Shown: piece by piece, positions 14,476-23,274 of the stretch
Numbering within the stretch: the stretch's first letter is position 1
How the letters are laid out: every line of letters begins with the position of its first letter
Program-made: the position numbers and the translations under genes
Assembly (NCBI GenBank): GCA_029061225.1
Contig: JAIDSM010000014.1
Span: 1 to 41,854 of the forward strand
Direction of reading: 5' to 3'
DNA: 41,854 bases
Source: Muribaculaceae bacterium
Lineage (GTDB): Bacteria > Bacteroidota > Bacteroidia > Bacteroidales > Muribaculaceae
The notes under the pieces: model-generated
Seen by the model: only the letters and a program-made list of their open reading frames with translations
Databases searched by the model: none
Told to the model about the DNA's origin: nothing

Positions 14476-15267
14476 ATGAAATCAAATTATTTTAGTCTTT
14501 GGCTTCTTCTGGTGTTGGGACTCGCCATCGTCGTAGGCATTTCATTTATGCCGCACGATGTGAGCGTCGGGGCGTATGCGTTGAAAAAGGCTCCGATAAA
14601 GTCTACTTTGACTCAGAAGGTCGCTGCTGAAGATACGGTAGCCGCTCTCGCAGAAGTGGTGGTCGCGGTTGACGAGAAACCGAAAGCAGTGGAGACGGAC
14701 ACCCTTCCCAAATCCATCTTTATCTTCGGCGACTCGATGAGCTTCAATCTTGCCCTTCGTCTGGCCGCCTATGCCGCCCAGAACGGACATACGATACATT
14801 CCATCAACTGGGATTCAAGCTCGACAAAGAAATGGGCTGATTCCGATACCCTGAAGTATTTCCTCGATAAATACAATGTCGATTACGTGTTCATAGCGCT
14901 TGGCAGCAATGAGATGTATACTAAAAATGCGGACGCGCATGTTCCGCATGTGAAAAAATTGCTGGAGACGATAGGCGACCGCCCGTATGTATGGATAGGG
15001 CCGCCGGACCTCAAAGGCAATACCGGGAAGTTTGAGGAAATGCTTGCCGCAACGTGCCGTCCCGGCTCCTTCTTCAAGAGTACCGGCATTGAGATGAAAA
15101 GACGTGGCGACCGCATACATCCGACGAAGGAAGCCTCCGCTCTTTGGGTTGACAGCATGGCGCGTTGGATGCCAAAATCAAGCCACCCCATATTGATGAA
15201 TATGCCTTCTGATTCTATCAGGAAGGTGAATGCAAACATAATCTCCTGGAGTTCTAAAAAGAAATGA
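14476..15267 (+). CDS. Membrane-anchored SGNH/GDSL hydrolase-family protein
   Basis: A 263-aa protein with an N-terminal membrane segment (about residues 5-25) that probably anchors it on the periplasmic side. The catalytic domain starts at about residue 80. FGDS places the nucleophile at Ser87 (block I), GSNEMY around 140 supplies the block III Asn, and DRIHPT gives Asp212 and His215. The order and spacing fit AlgX/PatB/OafB-like SGNH acyltransferases and esterases. Its stop overlaps the ATG of the MBOAT gene by 4 nt. This SGNH + MBOAT pairing is the known layout of two-component O-acetyltransferases: MBOAT moves acetyl groups across the membrane and SGNH places them on a polysaccharide or peptidoglycan. 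The substrate cannot be told from the sequence. Confidence 0.85.
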   Translation: MKSNYFSLWLLLVLGLAIVVGISFMPHDVSVGAYALKKAPIKSTLTQKVAAEDTVAALAEVVVAVDEKPKAVETDTLPKSIFIFGDSMSFNLALRLAAYAAQNGHTIHSINWDSSSTKKWADSDTLKYFLDKYNVDYVFIALGSNEMYTKNADAHVPHVKKLLETIGDRPYVWIGPPDLKGNTGKFEEMLAATCRPGSFFKSTGIEMKRRGDRIHPTKEASALWVDSMARWMPKSSHPILMNMPSDSIRKVNANIISWSSKKK

Positions 15268-16763
15268 ATTCGATGCTGGATTGGATCCACGAGGATTTTG
15301 AGACCATTTGCTCAAATTTCGGTTCCTTGTTTTTATATGATCCGGAGGCTCCGATGATTTTTTCATCGGGGCTCTTCTGGGTGATATTCATACTTTTTCT
15401 TCCCGTCTACGCTCTTCTGAAGAACTCGAAATGGAAGATGGTGCCTTTCGTAGTGTGCTTTTCTCTGTATTTCTACTACAAGTCGAGCGGCATCTTCTTC
15501 CTTATGCTTATAGGGACTTCCCTTGTTGACTGGCTGCTGTCTCACTGGATCCATAAGACTGAGTCGAGAAGGAAAAGGCTCTTTCTGATGTGGCTCTCAA
15601 TAACTGTATCACTTTCCATATTAGGGTATTTCAAATACGCCAACTTCTTCCTGCTCAACTGGAACTTGGTCGTGGAAGGCAACTTCCAGCCCCTCGACAT
15701 CATCCTGCCCGTAGGTATTTCCTTCTATACATTCCAGTCGATCAGTTATGTGGTCGATGTCTATAAGAAGAGGATAGAGCCTACTGAAAGCTGGCTCGAC
15801 TATCTTTTTTTCCTTTCCTATTTCCCTGCCCTTGTAGCCGGACCTATTGTGAGGGCAGATTATTTCCTGCCTCAGATAAAGGCCAACAGAAAGCCTACGA
15901 AGGCCAATATATGGGGAGGAATGTGGCTTGTAATAGTCGGAATAGTTAAGAAGGCTATCATCGCCGACTACATTGCGCAGTATAATGACCTGATATTCGA
16001 CAGTCCTGATCTCTACACCGGTGTGCAGACACTGATGGGCGTGCTGGGCTATACGATGCAGATCTACTGCGACTTTTCCGGATATTCGGACATGGCAATC
16101 GGAATATCCCTGCTTATGGGATTCAAACTCGGCATCAACTTTGATTCCCCCTACCAGAGCGTCAACCTCACAGAGTTCTGGCGACGCTGGCACATATCGC
16201 TTTCATCCTGGCTTCGTGATTACGTCTACATTCCTCTCGGTGGCAACCGTAAAGGCACTTTCAGGACTTACCTAAATAACTTCCTCACGATGCTTATAGG
16301 AGGCCTATGGCATGGCGCGGCGTGGAAGTTCGTCTTCTGGGGAGCCATGCACGGAGCCGGACTGGCAGTCCATAAGGCCTGCAAGCCTATACTGAGCAGA
16401 ATTCCGGACAACTTCTTCACAAAGTTTTTCTTCTGGCTGCTGACATTCATCTATGTCTCGCTTCTCTGGGTATTCTTCCGGGCCGCGGATTTCGAATCTT
16501 CTATACTCATCATAAAGAATATCTTTGTCGATTTTCAGGTGATGCAGATTCCCCAGTTCATCGAGGCAAGGCCTGTATGGTGTGTCATGATGCTCGCAAT
16601 AATCATCTTTCATTTTGTGCCACAGCGTTGGGCCGACGGAGTCCTCGCGGCATATGTACGCTCCAACTGGGTCATCCGGCTCATAATCTTCCTCATAGTT
16701 GTGCAGCTCGTCATCGAGTTCATGACCGAGGAAGTAGCCCCCTTCATCTACTTCCAGTTCTAA
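15264..16763 (+). CDS. MBOAT-family O-acyltransferase (AlgI-like)
   Basis: A 499-aa polytopic membrane protein of the usual AlgI/DltB size. It has about 10-12 hydrophobic segments and the MBOAT signatures: ILPVGISFYTFQSISYVVDVY, FFLSYFPALVAGPIVR, YCDFSGYSDMAIG, NFDSPYQSVNLTEFWRRWHISLSSW, and the catalytic-site region GGLWHGAAWKF with His350, followed by GAMHG with His363. It probably transfers acetyl from cytoplasmic acetyl-CoA to the SGNH partner outside the membrane. The ATGA overlap couples it to the SGNH gene. It is called algI-like rather than algI because the polymer is unknown. Confidence 0.93.
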   Translation: MNSMLDWIHEDFETICSNFGSLFLYDPEAPMIFSSGLFWVIFILFLPVYALLKNSKWKMVPFVVCFSLYFYYKSSGIFFLMLIGTSLVDWLLSHWIHKTESRRKRLFLMWLSITVSLSILGYFKYANFFLLNWNLVVEGNFQPLDIILPVGISFYTFQSISYVVDVYKKRIEPTESWLDYLFFLSYFPALVAGPIVRADYFLPQIKANRKPTKANIWGGMWLVIVGIVKKAIIADYIAQYNDLIFDSPDLYTGVQTLMGVLGYTMQIYCDFSGYSDMAIGISLLMGFKLGINFDSPYQSVNLTEFWRRWHISLSSWLRDYVYIPLGGNRKGTFRTYLNNFLTMLIGGLWHGAAWKFVFWGAMHGAGLAVHKACKPILSRIPDNFFTKFFFWLLTFIYVSLLWVFFRAADFESSILIIKNIFVDFQVMQIPQFIEARPVWCVMMLAIIIFHFVPQRWADGVLAAYVRSNWVIRLIIFLIVVQLVIEFMTEEVAPFIYFQF

Positions 16764-16783
16764 CGGTCATACAGAAAAATATT

Positions 16784-16817
16784 AAGGGATGGACCATCCG
16801 GTTCATCCCTTGTTTTA
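16784..16817 (+). terminator. Terminator of the O-acetylation operon
   Basis: aagggatg (16784-16791) pairs with catccctt (16804-16811), followed by gtttta. It lies 20 nt after the MBOAT stop, between convergent genes, so it may also serve purC from the other side. Confidence 0.65.
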
Positions 16818-16834
16818 TGACTGTTGAGCGAGGA

Positions 16835-17779
16835 TCAGAGGGCCTTGAGGGCCTCGGCTACGTTGTGCTCGATGCGGTCGGAGAGGTTGTCGCAGGGCTG
16901 CTTGTCGAATTTGAGGCCCGTGATGTGCTCGTAGAGTTCGATGTAGCGGTCGCTTACTTCCTCACAGTAGGCATCGGTCATCTCGGGCACTTTCTGACCT
17001 TCCTTGCCCATGAAGCCGTTGGCGATGAGCCACTGGCGTACGAATTCCTTGCTGAGCTGCTTCTGGGGGAGTCCCTTCTCGAAGAGTTCCTCATAGGTGT
17101 CGGCATAGAAGTAACGGCTTGAGTCCGGAGTGTGGATCTCGTCGATGAGAATCACCTTGCCGTCGAGAAGACCGAACTCATATTTGGTGTCGACGAGGAT
17201 AAGTCCTCGTTCCGCTGCCATCTGTGTGCCGCGCTCGAAGATGGCGAGAGCATACTTCTCAACCTGGTCGAGCACCTCTGCGCTTACAAGACCCTGAGCG
17301 ACGATCTCGTCGTGCGAGATGTTGAGGTCGTGTCCTTCGTCTGCCTTGGTCGTAGGAGTAAGGATGGGGTGGGGGAGTTTCTGGTTCTCCTTCAGTCCGT
17401 CAGGAAGTACGACGCCGCAGATCTCGCGTGCGCCGGCTTCATAGTCGCGCCATGCGCTACCGGCGAGATATCCGCGAACGATCATCTCGATCTTGAGGGG
17501 CTGACACTTGAGGCCGATAGTCACCATAGGATCCGGAACTGTCACAAGCCAGTTGGGGACGATATCCTCGGTAGCCTTGAGGAAATGTGCTGCAATCTGG
17601 TTGAGCACCTGGCCTTTGAAGGGAATTCCTTTGGGGAGGATGACGTCGAACGCTGAGATGCGGTCGGTAGCGACCATCACGAGATATTTGTCGTTGATAT
17701 CGTATACGTCGCGGACTTTGCCGTGGTAGACGGATTTCTGACCTTCGAAGTTGAAATCTGTGTTTGTTAGGGTTTGCAT
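16835..17779 (-). CDS. purC: Phosphoribosylaminoimidazole-succinocarboxamide synthase
   Basis: A 314-aa protein catalysing CAIR + aspartate + ATP to SAICAR, a middle step of de novo purine synthesis in the cytosol. Clear signatures are KVRDVYDI near the N-terminus, [12 protein letters not shown] (ATP site), [17 protein letters not shown] (SAICAR signature 1), [11 protein letters not shown] (signature 2), and [12 protein letters not shown]. The length fits the Bacteroidota/yeast-like class (about 300-315 aa), which is longer than the E. coli enzyme. It stands alone here; no other pur gene is adjacent. The 270-bp spacer upstream holds only AT-rich repeats and no clear TAnnTTTG box, so its promoter was not located. 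Confidence 0.96.
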   Translation of the reverse strand: MQTLTNTDFNFEGQKSVYHGKVRDVYDINDKYLVMVATDRISAFDVILPKGIPFKGQVLNQIAAHFLKATEDIVPNWLVTVPDPMVTIGLKCQPLKIEMIVRGYLAGSAWRDYEAGAREICGVVLPDGLKENQKLPHPILTPTTKADEGHDLNISHDEIVAQGLVSAEVLDQVEKYALAIFERGTQMAAERGLILVDTKYEFGLLDGKVILIDEIHTPDSSRYFYADTYEELFEKGLPQKQLSKEFVRQWLIANGFMGKEGQKVPEMTDAYCEEVSDRYIELYEHITGLKFDKQPCDNLSDRIEHNVAEALKAL

Positions 17780-18047
17780 GTTTTTATAATGATGAATGAT
17801 AAATTATCAATGATTAATTATTTAAGTTTCTCAGGCTCTACTTAAGGTTTATGGTTTAAATGGTTATGGGGTTATATCAGACGTTGTATAGAGGCCTTCT
17901 GAAATAAATATTCAAATTTTTCTTATAACCCTTTAACCTAATAACCTTATAACCCTCAACTTTCGCTTACGAAAGTTGAATTAATTAAAAGAGCCAAGGG
18001 TCAAGAACTAAGAGCCGAGAGGCCCTTATTCTTATTTAATCAAGATT
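17780..18047. other. Non-coding spacer with low-complexity repeats
   Basis: It contains AT-rich iterations (gatgaatgataaattatcaa and similar), plus two blocks of ggttat / ataacc repeats in opposite orientation (about 17846-17874 and 17931-17955). A perfect 10-bp hairpin, tcaactttcg (17956-17965) / cgaaagttga (17970-17979), follows, then an aagagccaagggtcaagaactaag-type iteration (17988-18015). No gene and no promoter was recognised. Such ladders are common between Bacteroidales genes. Confidence 0.5.
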
Positions 18048-18629
18048 CTAACTACTCCTGATGGAGAATTCGCACCCGCAGTATGTCTGATTGTAGAAGT
18101 TCATCTCCTTTATGATGGCTACGCGTCGCTCTGAGAGGCCTCCCTTGCGCCAGTTCTGCGTCCAGTATGTGACATCCGGAATATCGGTGCAGGCGTCAAG
18201 ACCGGCTGCCTCAATCTGGTCAAGACTTTTCCAACGGCTTGACGCAAGGGTTGTGGTGATGACTTTGAAGCCATGGTCGCGAGCATATTCCGCGGTCTTG
18301 CGAAGCCGCATGCGAAAGCACTTGAAGCATCGTCCTCCACGTTCCGGCTCTTCTTCAAGCCCCTTGACGCATCCCAGCCATTCCTGATGATCGTAGTCTG
18401 CATCTACAATATCCAAACCGAGGCTTTCTGCATAGCGAGAGCATTCATTCTTCCGCTTCAGATACTCCTCAAGAGGATATATATTGGGATTGCAATAGAA
18501 GATTGTCGGCCGTATACCATGATGCAGCAGACATTCCACTATGGCTGATGAGCAGGGGGCGCAGCACGTATGCAGCAGCACACGCTCTTCGCCTTCGGGA
18601 ACTTCTATCTTGAATTTTTGCTTTGCCAT
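18048..18629 (-). CDS. queH: Epoxyqueuosine reductase QueH
   Basis: A 193-aa cytosolic enzyme that reduces epoxyqueuosine to queuosine in tRNA, as the non-orthologous replacement of QueG. Diagnostic features are HTCCAPCS with Cys22, Cys23 and Cys26; NPNIYPLEEYLKR; a central EPERGGRCFKCFRMRL; TTTLASSRWKSLDQI; and a C-terminal YCGCEFS. The Cys pairs bind an iron-sulfur cluster and an adjacent metal in characterised QueH. It lies 104 nt downstream of the SDR gene on the same strand. The gap contains a hairpin repeat and no promoter box that I could see, so read-through from the SDR promoter is possible. Confidence 0.93.
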   Translation of the reverse strand: MAKQKFKIEVPEGEERVLLHTCCAPCSSAIVECLLHHGIRPTIFYCNPNIYPLEEYLKRKNECSRYAESLGLDIVDADYDHQEWLGCVKGLEEEPERGGRCFKCFRMRLRKTAEYARDHGFKVITTTLASSRWKSLDQIEAAGLDACTDIPDVTYWTQNWRKGGLSERRVAIIKEMNFYNQTYCGCEFSIRSS

Positions 18630-18653
18630 ATGCTTCTATGCCATTCTCACCGC

Positions 18654-18674
18654 GGACCTACGAGCCGTGCGTCC
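18654..18674 (-). repeat. Hairpin repeat, inverted near-copy of 12869-12889
   Basis: ggacctacg, agc and cgtgcgtcc form a 9-bp stem with one mismatch. Read on the minus strand it matches 12869-12889 at 19 of 21 positions. It lies between the SDR gene and queH and could cause partial termination or processing there. Confidence 0.55.
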
Positions 18675-18733
18675 ATGCTATCAATCAGCAACTCGATTAT
18701 GCATTATTATTTTTGAATTTTGAATTAACCGAA

Positions 18734-19546
18734 TTACATAGCGAAGGCGTTGAAGCCGCCGTCTACCACAGCTACCGTACCGGTGACGAATGTAGATGCG
18801 TCAGAAATCAGATACTGGATAGTGCCGCAGAGTTCCTCAGGTTTGCCGAAGCGTTTAAACGGAGTCTGGCGGATTACGTCCGCACCGCGTTCGGTCAGCG
18901 AACCGTCAGGATTGGTCAGCAGGGCGCGGTTCTGATTTGTCAGGAAGAAGCCCGGTGCTATGGCGTTCACGCGTATAGCCGGAGTGAACTTAGTGGCCAC
19001 TTCATTGGCGAGGAATGCAGTGAAATTGCTGATGCCTGCTTTGGCCGCTGCATAGCCGCATACTCTTGTCATCGGACGGAAAGCCGCCATTGAAGAGAAG
19101 TTGACTATTGCGCCTTTGCCTGCCTCCACCATCGGCTTTAGGAAAACCTGAGTCGGAATGACGGTGCCTGTGAGGTTCAGACCCAGAACGCGCTCGAATT
19201 CCTGAACCTTAAGGTCGAAGAAATTCCCGGTCGGAGCTATAGTCGCGCCCGGCATATTGCCTCCTGCAGCATTGAGAAGTGCATCTATCTTACCATATTT
19301 CGCAAGAATTTCCTTGCAGTTCTCCTCTACCTTTTCGGTATTCATAACGTCTGTGGTCAGGAATATCGCTTCTCCTCCCTTGGCGCGGATCTCCTCTACT
19401 ATCTTGTCGCCTTCTTCCTTACGGCGACCCATGAGCACTACTTTCGCTCCTTCAAGAGCGAGGTATTCTCCTATGCAGGCTCCGAGCACACCGGTTCCAC
19501 CGGTGATGACCACTACCTTATCCTTTACTGAAAACAGTTCATTCAT
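18734..19546 (-). CDS. SDR oxidoreductase, probable D-mannonate (fructuronate) oxidoreductase
   Basis: A 270-aa classical short-chain dehydrogenase/reductase. TGGTGVLG (15-22) is the NAD(P)-binding loop. NAAGG supplies the adenine-pocket Asn. Ser of NFSSMAAF with Tyr and Lys of YAAAK form the catalytic set. PGFF and a C-terminal VVDGGFNAFAM complete the fold. The overall sequence looks like the Bacteroidota SDR-type D-mannonate oxidoreductases of glucuronate catabolism, usually beside uxuA, which is not here. The substrate is therefore inferred with moderate certainty; the family is certain. It has its own strong promoter (19577-19608), divergent from the leu operon. Confidence 0.85.
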   Translation of the reverse strand: MNELFSVKDKVVVITGGTGVLGACIGEYLALEGAKVVLMGRRKEEGDKIVEEIRAKGGEAIFLTTDVMNTEKVEENCKEILAKYGKIDALLNAAGGNMPGATIAPTGNFFDLKVQEFERVLGLNLTGTVIPTQVFLKPMVEAGKGAIVNFSSMAAFRPMTRVCGYAAAKAGISNFTAFLANEVATKFTPAIRVNAIAPGFFLTNQNRALLTNPDGSLTERGADVIRQTPFKRFGKPEELCGTIQYLISDASTFVTGTVAVVDGGFNAFAM

Positions 19547-19576
19547 GTTGTGTCGGTTTTTTATATAATATGACTA

Positions 19577-19608
19577 CAAAATTAGCAAAAAATTGAGTAT
19601 CTTACAAA
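19577..19608 (-). promoter_or_regulatory. Promoter of the SDR gene
   Basis: Read on the minus strand: TTTG (19608-19605), 20 nt, TAATTTTG (19584-19577). The start is expected near 19570, about 24 nt before the ATG. It is back to back with the leu promoter, with 26 nt between the two -33 elements. Confidence 0.75.
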
Positions 19609-19634
19609 AATATTCGGATGTTTCGTCAATTTAG

Positions 19635-19666
19635 TTTGTAAATGAGATATTAATTTAGTACCTTTG
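19635..19666 (+). promoter_or_regulatory. Promoter of the leuACDB operon
   Basis: A TTTG at 19635-19638, 20 nt, then TACCTTTG at 19659-19666. Transcription should start near 19673, giving a leader of about 96 nt that contains an attenuator-like hairpin. Confidence 0.78.
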
Positions 19667-19691
19667 CGTTTTATTACAATTGACCCTCGAA

Positions 19692-19745
19692 GACGCATAC
19701 GCTTCGCATTTGCAACGTAGACGGCCGAAAGGTGTGTATCTTTTT
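19692..19745 (+). terminator. Attenuator-like hairpin in the leuA leader
   Basis: gacgcatac (19692-19700) pairs with gtgtgtatc (19732-19740), and cttcg (19702-19706) pairs with cgaaag (19726-19731, one bulged A). There is one mismatch and some G-U pairs. Five T follow (19741-19745). A shorter upstream hairpin, cgaag (19688-19692) with cttcg (19702-19706), uses the same bases and would exclude the long one. This is the layout of transcription attenuation in an amino-acid operon. It was folded by eye only. Confidence 0.45.
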
Positions 19746-19768
19746 CATAAATTAGACCCTACAGGTAT

Positions 19769-21262
19769 ATGAGTGACAGAATTTATATTTTCGATACTAC
19801 GCTTCGCGACGGCGAACAGGTGCCCGGCTGCAGGCTTAACACCCAGGAGAAAATCGAGGTGGCCAAGAAGCTCGAAGGTCTGGGCGTAGACATCATCGAA
19901 GCCGGATTCCCGGTGTCGAGTCCCGGTGACTTCACTTCAGTACAGGAAATCTCCAAGGCCGTCACATGGCCGACAATCTGCGCCTTGACGCGGGCGGTGG
20001 AATCAGACATCAAGATCGCTGCGGAAGCTCTCAGGTTTGCAAAGCACCCGAGAATCCATACCGGTATAGGCACGTCTCCTTACCATATCAAGTATAAATT
20101 CAATTCAACCCCTGAAGAAATACTCGAACGCGCCATCGGGTGCGTGAAGTATGCTAAGAAATTCGTGGAAGACGTGCAGTTCTACGCTGAGGATGCCGGA
20201 CGTACAGACAATGAATATCTCGCCCGTGTGGTGGAAGCCGTCATCAAGGCCGGAGCCACGGTTATTAATATCCCTGACACTACCGGCTACTGCCTTCCAA
20301 GCGAATTCGGAGAGAAGATCAAGTATCTCATGGAGCATGTAGACGGCATACACAACGTGACTATTGCCACTCACTGCCACAATGACCTCGGTATGGCAAC
20401 GGCCAACACGCTTTCCGGCCTGATCAACGGTGCCCGTCAGGCTGAGGTCACCATCAATGGAATAGGAGAACGTGCCGGCAATACATCTCTTGAGGAAGTC
20501 GTGATGATATGCAAGTCGCATCCTGAGCTCGATTTCAAGACCAATATCAACACCAAAAAGATAGCATCCGTGAGCCGCATGGTCTCGAGCATGATGAATA
20601 TGCCTGTGCAGCCCAACAAGGCCATCGTCGGCCGCAACGCGTTCGCCCACTCTTCAGGAATTCATCAGGATGGTGTGCTGAAAAACCGTGAAAGCTATGA
20701 GATCATCGACCCAAAGGATGTGGGAATCGATGAGAACGCTATCGTGCTTACCGCTCGCAGCGGGCGTGCCGCACTTAAGCATCGCCTTGAGGTGCTCGGA
20801 GTGCATATGGAGCAGGAGTCGCTTGACAAGTGCTATGAGAATTTCCTTAAACTTGCAGATAAGAAACGAGAAGTCACCGACGAAGATGTGCTGATGCTTG
20901 CCGGCAAGCACCGAACGGCGAGAAACCGCATAAAACTCGACTATCTGCAGGTGTCGAGCGGCGTAGGACTGCGTCCCGTAGCGAGCGTGTGCCTCGATAT
21001 ATCGGGAGAGAAATTCGAGGCGTGCGCTACCGGTAACGGTCCGGTAGACGCGGCTATTTGCGCCATCAAGAAGATCATCAGCCGCAAGATGCTGATCAAG
21101 GATTTCCTCATCCAGGCTTTTGACAAGGGAAGCAACGATGTGGGCAAGGTGCACATGACAGTGGAATGCGATGGAGTGAACCACAACGGCTTCGCCGCAA
21201 ATAGCGACATTATCGCGGCATCGGCCGAGGCTTTCCTTGATGCAGTCAACAAGGCGGTCTGA
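19769..21262 (+). CDS. leuA: 2-isopropylmalate synthase
   Basis: A 497-aa protein. It condenses acetyl-CoA with 2-oxoisovalerate, the committed step of leucine synthesis. The N-terminal TIM barrel has [13 protein letters not shown] (signature 1, metal-binding Asp), [24 protein letters not shown] (signature 2, metal-binding His-x-His and general base region) and [27 protein letters not shown] follows the barrel. The C-terminal ~110 residues (from about 385) are the LeuA dimer regulatory domain for leucine feedback. The length fits bacterial LeuA (about 500-520 aa). It is the first gene of leuACDB, behind its own promoter and a structured leader. Confidence 0.96.
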   Translation: MSDRIYIFDTTLRDGEQVPGCRLNTQEKIEVAKKLEGLGVDIIEAGFPVSSPGDFTSVQEISKAVTWPTICALTRAVESDIKIAAEALRFAKHPRIHTGIGTSPYHIKYKFNSTPEEILERAIGCVKYAKKFVEDVQFYAEDAGRTDNEYLARVVEAVIKAGATVINIPDTTGYCLPSEFGEKIKYLMEHVDGIHNVTIATHCHNDLGMATANTLSGLINGARQAEVTINGIGERAGNTSLEEVVMICKSHPELDFKTNINTKKIASVSRMVSSMMNMPVQPNKAIVGRNAFAHSSGIHQDGVLKNRESYEIIDPKDVGIDENAIVLTARSGRAALKHRLEVLGVHMEQESLDKCYENFLKLADKKREVTDEDVLMLAGKHRTARNRIKLDYLQVSSGVGLRPVASVCLDISGEKFEACATGNGPVDAAICAIKKIISRKMLIKDFLIQAFDKGSNDVGKVHMTVECDGVNHNGFAANSDIIAASAEAFLDAVNKAV

Positions 21263-21282
21263 TCTTTAATGATTAATTATTG

Positions 21283-22686
21283 ATGGAAAAGACATTATTC
21301 GATAAGATATGGGATGCTCACGTGGTGGGCGAGACCGGCGGAGAGTCATCTATTCTCTACATTGACCGCCATTATTGCCACGAAGTGACATCGCCACAGG
21401 CTTTTGATGGACTTCGAAGGCGAGGATTGGAGGTATTCCGTAAAGACCGGACTTACTGTTCGCCCGACCATAATATACCGACGTTAAATCAGGATCTCCC
21501 TATCTCTGATCCCGTGTCGCGCAATCAGGTGGAGACACTGCGCCGCAATGCAAGTGAATTCGGACTGAGGCTCTTCGATATCAGCGATCCTCACAACGGA
21601 ATAATCCACGTGATCGGACCAGAGACCGGGCTTACGCTTCCCGGACAGACGCTGCTATGCGGCGACAGCCATACGTCCACTCATGGTGCCCTCGGATGCA
21701 TCGCATTCGGTATCGGAACCTCCGAGGTGGAGATGGTGCTGGCAACTCAATGCATACTGCAGTCAAAGCCAAAGACAATGCGTATAAACGTTGAGGGTAA
21801 GCTTGCTCCCGGTGTGACTGCTAAAGACGTGGCTCTATACATAATAGCCCGGCTCACGACAGGTGGCGCCACCGGCTATTTCGTGGAGTATGCCGGTGAG
21901 GCCATCCGCTCGCTAAGCATGGAAGGACGAATGACGCTATGCAACATGTCGATCGAGATGGGCGCGCGGGGTGGCATGGTCGCTCCCGACGAGAAGACAT
22001 TCGAATATGTAAGAGGACGTGAGTTCGCCCCACAGGGGGAGGACTTTGATAAGGCGGTGGAATACTGGCGTACGCTGAAGAGCGACGATGGCGCGACATT
22101 CGACAGGGAGGTGACCTTCGATGCAGCTGACATCAAACCGCGAGTGACTTTCGGTACAAACCCCGGTATGGGAATCGCGATCGATGAGGCGATACCGAAC
22201 CCTCCGGCGGATAGTGCTGCGGCCGCTTCTTTTATGAAGGCTCTTGAATACATGGGATTCAAACCGGGACAGAAGCTTGAGGGAACACCGGTAGACTATG
22301 TGTTTCTCGGTAGCTGCACCAACGGTCGAATCGAAGACTTCCGGGCTTTTGCCTCGCTTGTGAAAGGACATAGAAAAGCCGATGGCCTTACCGCATGGCT
22401 TGTGCCCGGCTCGCAGAAGGTGCTTCGGCAGATTAAGGAAGAAGGAATCGACCGGGTGCTTGAGGATGCGGGTTTCGAACTGAGGGAGCCGGGATGCTCG
22501 GCATGCCTGGCGATGAACGATGATAAGATTCCGGAAGGAAAGCTGTGTGTATCGACATCCAACCGTAACTTCGAAGGGCGTCAGGGTCCGGGTGCGCGAA
22601 CCATCCTCGCAAGTCCTCTCGTAGCCGCGGCGACCGCTCTTACCGGAAAACTCACCGATCCCCGAACCCTCATAAGCCAAGAATAA
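21283..22686 (+). CDS. leuC: 3-isopropylmalate dehydratase large subunit
   Basis: A 467-aa aconitase-superfamily subunit that isomerises 2- to 3-isopropylmalate together with LeuD. Signatures are [42 protein letters not shown] (first cluster Cys) and [16 protein letters not shown] (the remaining two cluster Cys). These support a 4Fe-4S cluster. I chose the ATG at 21283; a TTG directly upstream would add one residue. It lies 20 nt after leuA and 3 nt before leuD. Confidence 0.96.
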   Translation: MEKTLFDKIWDAHVVGETGGESSILYIDRHYCHEVTSPQAFDGLRRRGLEVFRKDRTYCSPDHNIPTLNQDLPISDPVSRNQVETLRRNASEFGLRLFDISDPHNGIIHVIGPETGLTLPGQTLLCGDSHTSTHGALGCIAFGIGTSEVEMVLATQCILQSKPKTMRINVEGKLAPGVTAKDVALYIIARLTTGGATGYFVEYAGEAIRSLSMEGRMTLCNMSIEMGARGGMVAPDEKTFEYVRGREFAPQGEDFDKAVEYWRTLKSDDGATFDREVTFDAADIKPRVTFGTNPGMGIAIDEAIPNPPADSAAAASFMKALEYMGFKPGQKLEGTPVDYVFLGSCTNGRIEDFRAFASLVKGHRKADGLTAWLVPGSQKVLRQIKEEGIDRVLEDAGFELREPGCSACLAMNDDKIPEGKLCVSTSNRNFEGRQGPGARTILASPLVAAATALTGKLTDPRTLISQE

Positions 22687-22689
22687 GAA

Positions 22690-23274
22690 ATGAAAAATAA
22701 ATTCTCTATTATAAGAAGCACTTGTGTCCCTCTTCCAGTAGAAAACATCGATACTGACCAGATTATTCCCGCCCGATTCCTGAAATCCACGTCTCGCGAG
22801 GGTTTTGGCCGGAATCTCTTCTGCGACTGGAGATATGATGCCGATGGGAAGCCAAACATGGACTTTGTCTTGAACGATCCTGCCTATGGGGGTACAATTC
22901 TTGTGGCCGGCAAGAACTTCGGATGCGGGTCGAGTCGTGAGCACGCAGCCTGGGCGATCGCCGATTATGGATTCCGGGTGGTAATATCAAGTTTCTTCGC
23001 AGACATCCATAAAAACAATGAACTGAACAACTTCGTGCTTCCGGTCACTGTCAGCGAGGATTTCCTTCAGGAACTCTTCGATTCTATCCGCAAAGACCCA
23101 AAGACGGAAGTGACCGTAGATCTCCCGGCCCAGACTGTCAGAAATGAGGCGACAGGCCGTGTGGAGACTTTTGATATTAATCCTTATAAAAAAATATGCC
23201 TTGAGCAGGGCCTCGACGACATCGACTATCTTATGACCCGCAGGGCAGACATTGAGGCGTTTGAAAAGAAATGA
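22690..23274 (+). CDS. leuD: 3-isopropylmalate dehydratase small subunit
   Basis: A 194-aa swivel-domain partner of LeuC. Typical features are [17 protein letters not shown] near the N-terminus, [20 protein letters not shown] (substrate-binding Gly/Ser/Arg loop) and [14 protein letters not shown]. The length fits bacterial LeuD (about 190-205 aa). Its stop overlaps the leuB start by 4 nt (ATGA), which indicates translational coupling. Confidence 0.96.
   Translation: MKNKFSIIRSTCVPLPVENIDTDQIIPARFLKSTSREGFGRNLFCDWRYDADGKPNMDFVLNDPAYGGTILVAGKNFGCGSSREHAAWAIADYGFRVVISSFFADIHKNNELNNFVLPVTVSEDFLQELFDSIRKDPKTEVTVDLPAQTVRNEATGRVETFDINPYKKICLEQGLDDIDYLMTRRADIEAFEKK

Noticed and set aside
18734..19546. 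FabG (3-oxoacyl-ACP reductase) for the SDR gene
   Set aside because: The SDR motifs are shared, but the segment NMPGATIAP after NAAGG and the FFLTNQNRALL region fit the mannonate/fructuronate-type SDRs better, and no fatty-acid genes are nearby.
21937..22944. 335-codon minus-strand frame over leuC/leuD
   Set aside because: It is antisense to two unambiguous leucine-pathway genes with conserved motifs.
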